This document shows, one piece after another, positions 1-4,448 of a stretch of DNA of 7,022 nucleotides (position 1 is its first letter; each line of letters opens with the position of its first letter). The notes beneath the pieces are model-generated. The model was given only the letters and a program-made list of their open reading frames with translations, searched no databases and had not been told where the DNA came from. The stretch is from NCBI GenBank assembly GCA_002780805.1, contig PEUD01000069.1, forward strand, positions 1 through 7,022, given 5' to 3'. The position numbers and the translations under genes are program-made. The stretch comes from Candidatus Omnitrophica bacterium CG02_land_8_20_14_3_00__42_8 (lineage in GTDB: Bacteria; Omnitrophota; Gorgyraeia; Gorgyraeales; Gorgyraeaceae).

Positions 1-1
1 G

Positions 2-448
2 ATAACAGCCATGTGCCTGGCAGTGGGTTTTATATTCCTGGGCAAGGCTGTTTTTAGTCTAATGGGCATAACCCTGGGCGATTTTATGGTAGCGGGCGGT
101 GCTATATTATTTTATATTGCCGTAGCAGACATAAGAGGCCCGGGCAAAGGAAGCCGTTATGCTAATCAGGAACTTGGAGCAGTGCCGCTTGGAACGCCGC
201 TTATAGTAGGGCCTGCTGTTTTAACCACGTCTTTGATTATTATAGGCGAATACGGATTGGCCGCTACGCTTATATCGGTATCAGTTAATATTTTATTAGC
301 GGGTTTGATACTTTTATTTTCTAACTTCATAATAAAAATTCTTGGAAAAGCGGGTTCGAGGGCATTGTCAAAGGTTACAAACCTTCTTTTAGCTGCAATA
401 GCGGTCATGCTCATTCGTAAAGGCATTGTCCAGATCTTCCATCTATAA
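2..448 (+). CDS. MarC family (UPF0056) integral membrane protein, 5' partial
   Basis: This is the C-terminal part of a multi-spanning inner-membrane protein of the MarC/UPF0056 family. The reading frame is open to the left edge, so the true start lies outside the window and the ATG at 11 is probably internal. MarC proteins are about 200 residues; about 148 are visible, so roughly 50 are missing. Counting from the Met at 11, hydrophobic segments lie at about 1-18, 23-41, 59-79, 83-105 and 122-141. The hallmark is the conserved proline/glycine loop and helix start VPLGTPLIVGPAVLTT at 58-73, preceded by a short polar loop (41-57), matching the second half of the family's internal repeat. The family was once linked to multiple antibiotic resistance, but that role was not upheld and the transported substrate, if any, is unknown. 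The stop lies 19 nt before the next gene, so the two may be co-transcribed. Confidence 0.87.
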   Translation: MTAMCLAVGFIFLGKAVFSLMGITLGDFMVAGGAILFYIAVADIRGPGKGSRYANQELGAVPLGTPLIVGPAVLTTSLIIIGEYGLAATLISVSVNILLAGLILLFSNFIIKILGKAGSRALSKVTNLLLAAIAVMLIRKGIVQIFHL

Positions 449-452
449 ATTC

Positions 453-460
453 AGAGGAGA
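453..460 (+). promoter_or_regulatory. Ribosome binding site that fixes the start at 468
   Basis: The sequence AGAGGAGA ends 7 nt before the ATG at 468 and is a strong Shine-Dalgarno match. An in-frame ATG at 426 would overlap the upstream MarC gene by 23 nt and has no comparable purine-rich motif before it. The start of the nucleotidyltransferase-fold gene is therefore set at 468. Confidence 0.8.
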
Positions 461-467
461 GACTAAT

Positions 468-1190
468 ATGGAAAGTTTAAAATTAGACGGCGTAAAGCCT
501 GAATTAAAAGTTATTATCCAGCCTTATCTGATTAAGCTCCTGGAGATTCATAAGGAAAATATAGTTTCTGTGGTTCTGTACGGCAGCGCCACCGGAAAAT
601 ATTTCATGCCTAAAAAGTCGGATATAAACCTGGCGGTCATATTTCAAAATCTTGAGTTCCGGCAGTTAAAAGATTCACTTAAACTTATAAATTACGGCAC
701 GTCTAAAAGAATAACTGCGCCTTTATTATTATCCCTGTCTCACATCGAGTCGTCCAAAGACACGTTTCCCGTGGAATTTATTGAGATAAAAGAAAATAAT
801 ATTCTGCTTTACGGCAAAGACATATTTTCCGGCTTAAAGATAGACGAGACCAACATAATGCTTTTTTGTAAAAGAGAGATAGAGGGAAAGCTTATACGGA
901 TCCGCCAGGCTTATTTAGAAATAGGCCTTAAGAGAAAAGGCGTTGAAGCGCTGATGAAAGAATCAATGCATTCACTGATCCCCTTATTCAGGGCGCTTCT
1001 CAGGTCAAAGATTCAGAACCCGCCGATAGATAAAGAGAAGACACTTATAGAATTCTGCAACCACTACGGCCTTGCCAAGGACGTATTTATAGCTATTTTA
1101 AAGGATAGAATGAATGATGAAAAGATAAAGGGCGAGGACGCAGAGGTATTTTTCGAGAAGTACCTGAAAGAAATAGAAAAGATTACATGA
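468..1190 (+). CDS. Nucleotidyltransferase-fold protein with altered catalytic motif and helical C-terminal domain
   Basis: The 240-residue product has an N-terminal nucleotidyltransferase (Pol beta/MNT-like) fold and a mostly helical C-terminal half. Residues 33-57 give the strand-GS-helix-strand signature: VVLYGS at 35-40, then KKSDINLAVIF at 49-59. The usual metal-binding pair in this motif is D-x-D; here it is D52-I-N54, so the second acidic residue is Asn. The third acidic position, normally Asp on a later strand, may be E103 or E106 in PVEFIEI. The C-terminal region (about 128-238) contains a helix with LFRALLR at 173-179 and could be a HEPN-like or substrate-binding helical domain, but I cannot assign it. 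The likely outcome is a weakly active or inactive nucleotidyltransferase that still binds a nucleotide or protein partner. It is joined to the TPM gene by an ATGA overlap, which suggests coupled translation and a link with the TPM/LemA envelope genes. The fold is fairly sure; the function is unknown. Confidence 0.78.
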   Translation: MESLKLDGVKPELKVIIQPYLIKLLEIHKENIVSVVLYGSATGKYFMPKKSDINLAVIFQNLEFRQLKDSLKLINYGTSKRITAPLLLSLSHIESSKDTFPVEFIEIKENNILLYGKDIFSGLKIDETNIMLFCKREIEGKLIRIRQAYLEIGLKRKGVEALMKESMHSLIPLFRALLRSKIQNPPIDKEKTLIEFCNHYGLAKDVFIAILKDRMNDEKIKGEDAEVFFEKYLKEIEKIT

Positions 1191-1939
1191 AAAAGATATT
1201 CATAACGCTGAGCTTTTTTATTTTTACAGGCACGGGTTTCTGCGAAGAAGCTGGTCTCCCGAATTACGCGGGTTACGTTAATGATTACGCGAATATTTTA
1301 TCAGATGGAACAAAAGACAAGCTTACGGCCCTCTTCGCGGAAATCGAGAATAAGACCACCAACCAGCTGGCTGTTTTAACTATTGACACGCTCTCGCCGC
1401 TCGATATAGAAACCTATGCGGTAAAACTTTTTGAGAAATGGGGCATCGGCCAAAAAGGCAAAAATAACGGAGTCCTGATTCTGGTGGCGGTAAAAGACAG
1501 GGCGGTCAGAATAGAGGTTGGATACGGCCTCGAGGGCGCGATCCCTGACGCGTTGGCTGATAATATAATAAAAAAGACCATGGTGCCGTTTTTTAAAAAC
1601 GGAGATTATGATACAGGCGTTCTTCAGGCCGCGGCAGCTATCAGTAAACTTATAGCCGGTGAATATAATGTAGATATCTCTGAATTGGATAATATAAAAA
1701 TAGAGGCGCCTTCAAAAAAGTTTTCTATTTTTGACTTTTTATTCCCGATTCTTGTTATTATAATGTTAATAAGGCGGAGTTTTTTCTGGTTTTTCCCAAT
1801 ACCGAGGCGTGGCAGGGGAAAAGGCGGTTATTGGTACCCCGGAGGCGGGTTTGGAGGCGGCTCAGGAGGATTTGGCGGGGGATTCGGAGGTTTTGGAGGC
1901 GGTTTTTCCGGCGGCGGCGGCGCATCCGGCCGCTGGTAG
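1187..1939 (+). CDS. TPM domain-containing envelope protein (YgcG/TPM_phosphatase family)
   Basis: The 250-residue product is an exported, membrane-anchored TPM-domain protein. A signal peptide covers about residues 1-19 (MKK, then a Phe/Ile/Thr-rich core). The TPM domain spans about 25-158 and shows three family motifs: VNDYANILS (31-39), WGIGQKGKNNGVLILVA (85-101) and RIEVGYGLEGAIPD (108-121). A membrane segment at about 181-196 is followed by a basic, aromatic stretch and a tail of Gly-Gly-Phe repeats (219-246) ending in SGGGGASGRW, a typical ending in this family. The TPM domain is thus expected outside the cytoplasmic membrane. Some members have acid phosphatase activity and others act in repair or assembly of membrane complexes; the biochemical role here is not known. 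The start overlaps the preceding stop as ATGA with no strong Shine-Dalgarno, so translation is probably coupled. The neighbouring LemA gene is a usual companion of this family. Confidence 0.92.
   Translation: MKKIFITLSFFIFTGTGFCEEAGLPNYAGYVNDYANILSDGTKDKLTALFAEIENKTTNQLAVLTIDTLSPLDIETYAVKLFEKWGIGQKGKNNGVLILVAVKDRAVRIEVGYGLEGAIPDALADNIIKKTMVPFFKNGDYDTGVLQAAAAISKLIAGEYNVDISELDNIKIEAPSKKFSIFDFLFPILVIIMLIRRSFFWFFPIPRRGRGKGGYWYPGGGFGGGSGGFGGGFGGFGGGFSGGGGASGRW
1841..1921 (+). repeat. Low-complexity Gly/Phe-coding repeat in the TPM gene tail
   Basis: A run of degenerate GGC/GGA/GGT codons interrupted by TTT/TTC encodes the GGF-type repeats at residues 219-245 of the TPM protein. It is G-rich on the + strand. 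The repeat belongs to the protein and is a common family feature, not a mobile or regulatory repeat. Slippage could change its length between strains. Confidence 0.8.
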
Positions 1940-1947
1940 TTTTTTTG

Positions 1948-1982
1948 AAGTTGACACTCTGACAATGTCACAGTGTCAACTT
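1948..1982. repeat. 35-nt near-perfect palindrome between the TPM and lemA genes
   Basis: The left arm AAGTTGACACT (1948-1958) is the exact inverse complement of AGTGTCAACTT (1972-1982). Inside it, a single C:C mismatch (1959/1971) flanks a second inverted repeat, TGACA (1960-1964) and TGTCA (1966-1970), around one central A. The full symmetry is 16 of 17 pairs. The palindrome starts 8 nt after the TPM stop and ends 8 nt before the lemA Shine-Dalgarno (GGAGG, 1991-1995). Seven T residues (1940-1946) lie before it rather than after it, so it does not fit an intrinsic terminator for + strand transcription. It could be an operator, an RNA hairpin that protects or separates the two halves of the message, or one copy of a dispersed palindromic repeat. 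Confidence 0.85.
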
Positions 1983-2001
1983 AAACATACGGAGGATTGA
2001 A

Positions 2002-2571
2002 ATGAAAAAAATAGGGATTATTTTGCTAATTATTGTTGGAGTAGTTGTGGTTCTCGGGGGGATGCTCATAGCAGGGCTTAATAAACCGGTGATACTTGAC
2101 GAACAGGTGAATAATGCCTGGGCCCAGGTTGATAATCAGCTCCAGAGAAGGAATGACCTGATACCGAATCTTGTAAGCACTGTAAGAGGATACATGGAGC
2201 ACGAGAGAGGCACGTTTGAAAAAATAACCGAACTCAGGAGCCAATGGGCAAAGGCAGTGACTACGCAGGATAAGATACAGACAGCCAACGCCATAACAGA
2301 CACGTTGTCGAAGATCCTTCTCGTGAGCGAGAATTATCCTGAATTAAAGGCAAATGAAAATTTTTTGACCCTTCAGGCGCAATTAGAAGGCACTGAAAAC
2401 AGGATTGCGGTTGAGAGGATGAGGTATAATGACGCGGTAAAAACTTTTAACGCATACCAGAGGACCGTATTTGGCAGTGTTTTCTGCAGTTTGAGAAGGC
2501 TTGGCCTGCCAAGGGTTTATTTTAAGGCAGTCGAAGGCGCGAAAGAAGTCCCTAAAGTAATTTTTAAATGA
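2002..2571 (+). CDS. lemA: LemA family membrane protein
   Basis: The 189-residue product is a complete LemA-family protein, close to the family's usual length. A single N-terminal membrane segment (about 4-26) follows MKK, and the rest is a helical domain expected outside the membrane. Conserved blocks are visible: VNNAWAQVDNQLQRRNDLIP (36-55) with the NLV and GYMEHE that follow, then YPELKAN (112-118), LEGTENRIAVERMRYNDAV (128-146) with the FN that follows, and the C-terminal VPKVIF (183-188). LemA proteins are helical-bundle membrane proteins of poorly defined function; the name comes from a Listeria protein processed for antigen presentation, and many are encoded beside TPM-domain proteins, as here. 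A clear GGAGG lies 6 nt before the ATG, so it can be translated independently of the TPM gene. Its stop overlaps the start of the radical SAM gene (ATGA), implying co-expression. Confidence 0.95.
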   Translation: MKKIGIILLIIVGVVVVLGGMLIAGLNKPVILDEQVNNAWAQVDNQLQRRNDLIPNLVSTVRGYMEHERGTFEKITELRSQWAKAVTTQDKIQTANAITDTLSKILLVSENYPELKANENFLTLQAQLEGTENRIAVERMRYNDAVKTFNAYQRTVFGSVFCSLRRLGLPRVYFKAVEGAKEVPKVIFK

Positions 2572-3836
2572 AAAAAATACTTTTAGTCAATCCGTGGATA
2601 TATGATTTCAGCGCGTACGATTTTGGCATAAAGCCGGTAGGACTTTTGCGCATAGGGGAATTTCTGCGCCGTAAGGGCGCTAAGGTAGATCTGGTGGATT
2701 GCCTGGAAGGGTGCTCAAGGCGTAAAGACGAATACGGTTTTTCAAAGATAAGAAAAGAAAGAATAGAGGAACCTGAGATATTGAAAAATATAGAAAGGCC
2801 TTATTTCAGGTATGGGATACCTATCCCTGAATTTTTGGAAAAGATATCGGCATTTTCCGAAATAGACGAAATATATGTAACTTCAGGTATGACTTATTGG
2901 TATCCCGGAGCCCATCTTGCCATAAAAATCCTGAAAGAACGTTTTGATAAAACTCCTGTAATCCTGGGCGGGATTTACGCGACTATCTGCCATAAGCACG
3001 GCCGCCTGACCAGCGATGCGGATGTTGTATGGAAGGGTAATTATCTTGATGAGGAGTATTTCTACCGGAACGGTTTTTATCCCGCGTATGACCTGCTGTC
3101 GGATAAAGAGACGCTGCCGATACAGCTTACGGCAGGCTGTCCTTTCAGGTGCACTTACTGCGCCTCCAGGATATTCGGCGCCAGGTTTGAGATGAAAGAT
3201 CCTGTAAACCTATTCGAAGAGGTCATGCATTACAATAGGGCATTCGGGACAAAAAGTTTTGTTTTTTACGACGACGCCCTGGCCTATAAAAGTTCGGAAG
3301 GTATTAAAAGATTCTTAAGGCTGGTCATCGCATCAGGCATGCAGTTCACTTTTCATACGCCGAACGGATTGCACGCGAGATTCATAGACGAAGAGCTCGC
3401 GGAGCTTTTTAAAAAGACTAATTTCAAAGACCTGCGTATATCGCTTGAGACGTCTGATGAGGGTGTCCAGCAGTTTACAGGCGGAAAGGTCAGCAATAAC
3501 GACCTGAAGCTTGCCCTTAGAAATTTGAAGGAGGCCGGTTTCGCGAAGAAAGACCTCGGCGTTTATATTTTGATGGGAGCCAGCTATATCGACATGGAAA
3601 AAACAATGGACGACATACTTTTTATAAACTCTCTCGGCGCCAAGGCGGTGATCGCCTCTTATTCGCCGATACCCGGGACCTTAGATTACAAGGTTTTGGT
3701 AAAAAATAAAATAATAAAAGAAAACATAGACCCTTTATGGCACAATAAAACGATATTTTCCGAGTTTTTGATACCGTCTTACGTCCGGAAAGCGAGAGAA
3801 ATAAGACGTTTTACATCGAACCTTAATAAGACATGA
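2568..3836 (+). CDS. Radical SAM enzyme with N-terminal cobalamin-binding-like domain
   Basis: The 422-residue product has the layout of B12-binding-domain radical SAM enzymes (class B-like). An N-terminal Rossmann-like domain (about 1-175) begins KKILLVNPW, contains GLLRIGEFLRRKGAKVDLVD (25-44) and the ILGGIYATI turn (132-140). The radical SAM core (about 184-375) carries the 4Fe-4S motif C191-x3-C195-x2-C198 in GCPFRCTYCAS, then FVFYDDALA (231-239), RISLET (290-295) and GVYILMG (331-337). I do not see the DxHxxG motif of cobalamin-binding proteins, so cobalamin, if bound, would be without a histidine ligand, or the domain is only a relic. No cysteine occurs after C198, so there is no SPASM or second iron-sulfur domain. 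The substrate is unknown; relatives act in methylation, lipid, cofactor and natural-product chemistry. The ATG overlaps the lemA stop and has no recognisable Shine-Dalgarno, so translation probably depends on lemA. Confidence 0.9.
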   Translation: MKKILLVNPWIYDFSAYDFGIKPVGLLRIGEFLRRKGAKVDLVDCLEGCSRRKDEYGFSKIRKERIEEPEILKNIERPYFRYGIPIPEFLEKISAFSEIDEIYVTSGMTYWYPGAHLAIKILKERFDKTPVILGGIYATICHKHGRLTSDADVVWKGNYLDEEYFYRNGFYPAYDLLSDKETLPIQLTAGCPFRCTYCASRIFGARFEMKDPVNLFEEVMHYNRAFGTKSFVFYDDALAYKSSEGIKRFLRLVIASGMQFTFHTPNGLHARFIDEELAELFKKTNFKDLRISLETSDEGVQQFTGGKVSNNDLKLALRNLKEAGFAKKDLGVYILMGASYIDMEKTMDDILFINSLGAKAVIASYSPIPGTLDYKVLVKNKIIKENIDPLWHNKTIFSEFLIPSYVRKAREIRRFTSNLNKT

Positions 3837-3839
3837 GAA

Positions 3840-3879
3840 ATCGAATATACTTCGAGCGAAGTCGAGAAGCATATTCGAT
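3840..3879. repeat. 40-nt imperfect hairpin holding an intact 18-nt repeat unit
   Basis: ATCGAATAT (3840-3848) pairs perfectly with ATATTCGAT (3871-3879); after an A/C mismatch, CTTC (3850-3853) pairs with GAAG (3866-3869). The enclosed unit TTCGAGCGAAGTCGAGAA (3851-3868) is the inverse complement of TTCTCGACT joined to TCGCTCGAA, the two halves of the neighbouring element at 3883-3924. There is no T-tract after it, so it is not a classical terminator. It lies immediately after the radical SAM stop codon and may stabilise the 3' end of that message. Confidence 0.75.
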
Positions 3880-3882
3880 GAG

Positions 3883-3924
3883 TTCTCGACTCCCCGCCAC
3901 AGAAACAATGGCGGGTCGCTCGAA
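3883..3924. repeat. Inverted, split copy of the 18-nt repeat interrupted by a hairpin
   Basis: TTCTCGACT (3883-3891) and TCGCTCGAA (3916-3924) are the two halves of the inverse complement of the unit at 3851-3868. Between them sit 24 nt that form their own hairpin: CCCGCCA (3893-3899) pairs with TGGCGGG (3909-3915) across a 9-nt loop. The element ends 17 nt before the GGAGG of the nitroreductase gene (3942-3946). Pairing of both halves with 3851-3868 would give a three-way-junction fold that competes with the hairpin at 3840-3879. Confidence 0.75.
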
Positions 3925-3950
3925 CAATATTAGAATAGCACGGAGGATTT

Positions 3951-4448
3951 ATGGAGTTTTTCGAAGTAATAAAAAATAGAAAAAGCGTGAGAGAATATTC
4001 AAATAAAGAGGTCAAAAAAGAACTTATCGAAAAAATTGCGGATGCCGGAAGGCTGGCTGCCACTGCCAGGAACGAACAGCCCTGGGAATTTGTAGTAGCG
4101 TCTGACAAGGAGATACTTAAAAAGATCTGCGGCATGTGTCCGAACGGCCCGTTCATTAAAGATGCCTCGCATTTAATATCAGTATTTTCCAAAGATACGA
4201 AATACTATATCGAGGACTCTTCTGCGGCTACTGAAAATATGCTTCTTGCGATCGAGGCCCTGGGCCTTGGCGGCTGCTGGATAGCCGGCGATAAAAAAGA
4301 TTACGCGGAAGCCGTCAGAAAGATATTTAACGCGCCCGAAGGTTATAAATTGGTAAGCATGATAGCAGTGGGGTATCCTAAAAAAGAAGAAAGGCCTCGG
4401 CCGAAAAAAAGCCTGAAAGATGTTTTGCGCTGGGAGAAATATGCCTAA
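3951..4448 (+). CDS. Nitroreductase family FMN-dependent oxidoreductase
   Basis: The 165-residue product is a short member of the nitroreductase family, which are dimeric FMN enzymes that reduce nitro groups, quinones, flavins or enones with NAD(P)H; some members do unrelated chemistry. The FMN phosphate-binding start NRKSVREYSNKEV (9-21) is clear, followed by RNEQPWEFVV (40-49), where family members contact the flavin, and the later block TENMLLAIEALGLGGCWIAG (94-113). The C-terminal LVSMIAVGYPKKEERPRPKK (134-153) is the usual family ending. The protein is at the small end of the family range because the region between about 60 and 85 is short. Three cysteines (C60, C63, C109) are present; C60-G-M-C63 could be redox active, but this is conjecture. 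GGAGG at 3942-3946 supports the ATG at 3951. The stop overlaps the phosphorylase start by 8 nt. The natural substrate cannot be told from the sequence. Confidence 0.92.
   Translation: MEFFEVIKNRKSVREYSNKEVKKELIEKIADAGRLAATARNEQPWEFVVASDKEILKKICGMCPNGPFIKDASHLISVFSKDTKYYIEDSSAATENMLLAIEALGLGGCWIAGDKKDYAEAVRKIFNAPEGYKLVSMIAVGYPKKEERPRPKKSLKDVLRWEKYA
4432..4437 (+). promoter_or_regulatory. Ribosome binding site that selects the start at 4441
   Basis: GGGAGA lies 3 nt before the ATG at 4441, inside the end of the nitroreductase gene. The spacing is short but the motif is purine-rich and well placed. An in-frame ATG at 4420 would add seven residues (MFCAGRN) and has a weaker upstream context, with GCCTGAAAG as its nearest purine stretch. 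The product starting at 4441 (MPNTLWRFID) also begins like other GH94-type proteins, which soon enter the first beta-rich domain. Confidence 0.6.

Noticed and set aside
426..467. Longer N-terminus for the nucleotidyltransferase-fold gene from an ATG at 426
   Set aside because: The extra residues overlap the MarC gene, lack a ribosome binding site, and the ATG at 468 has a strong one.
468..1190. Part of an MNT/HEPN toxin-antitoxin pair
   Set aside because: No separate small HEPN gene is adjacent; the neighbours are MarC and TPM, and the helical region is part of the same polypeptide.
1187..1250. Lipoprotein signal for the TPM protein (cysteine at residue 19)
   Set aside because: The residues before the Cys are Thr-Gly-Phe; Phe at -1 does not fit a lipobox, so ordinary signal peptidase cleavage or an uncleaved anchor is more likely.
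1951..1956. TTGACA as a -35 box for lemA
   Set aside because: No TATAAT-like hexamer lies 16-18 nt downstream; the hexamer is explained by the palindrome.
1948..1982. Intrinsic terminator after the TPM gene
   Set aside because: The T-run (1940-1946) precedes the hairpin and none follows it on either transcribed strand; the stem is A/T and G/C mixed without a GC-rich base.
1809..2000. A 63-codon + strand open frame over the end of the TPM gene and the palindrome
   Set aside because: It lies in another frame of the Gly-rich repeat tail, where lack of stops is expected, and most of it overlaps a well-supported gene; no ribosome binding site or family resemblance is seen.
3931..3936. TAGAAT as a -10 box for the nitroreductase gene
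   Set aside because: No TTGACA-like hexamer lies 16-18 nt upstream, where the repeat hairpin sits, so a promoter cannot be supported.
3779..4192. A 137-codon minus-strand open frame across the radical SAM end, the repeats and the nitroreductase start
   Set aside because: It runs through the structured intergenic region and antisense to two recognised genes, with no family resemblance.
4420..4440. Upstream start at 4420 for the phosphorylase
   Set aside because: The seven extra residues add no family similarity and the ribosome binding site at 4432-4437 fits the ATG at 4441.
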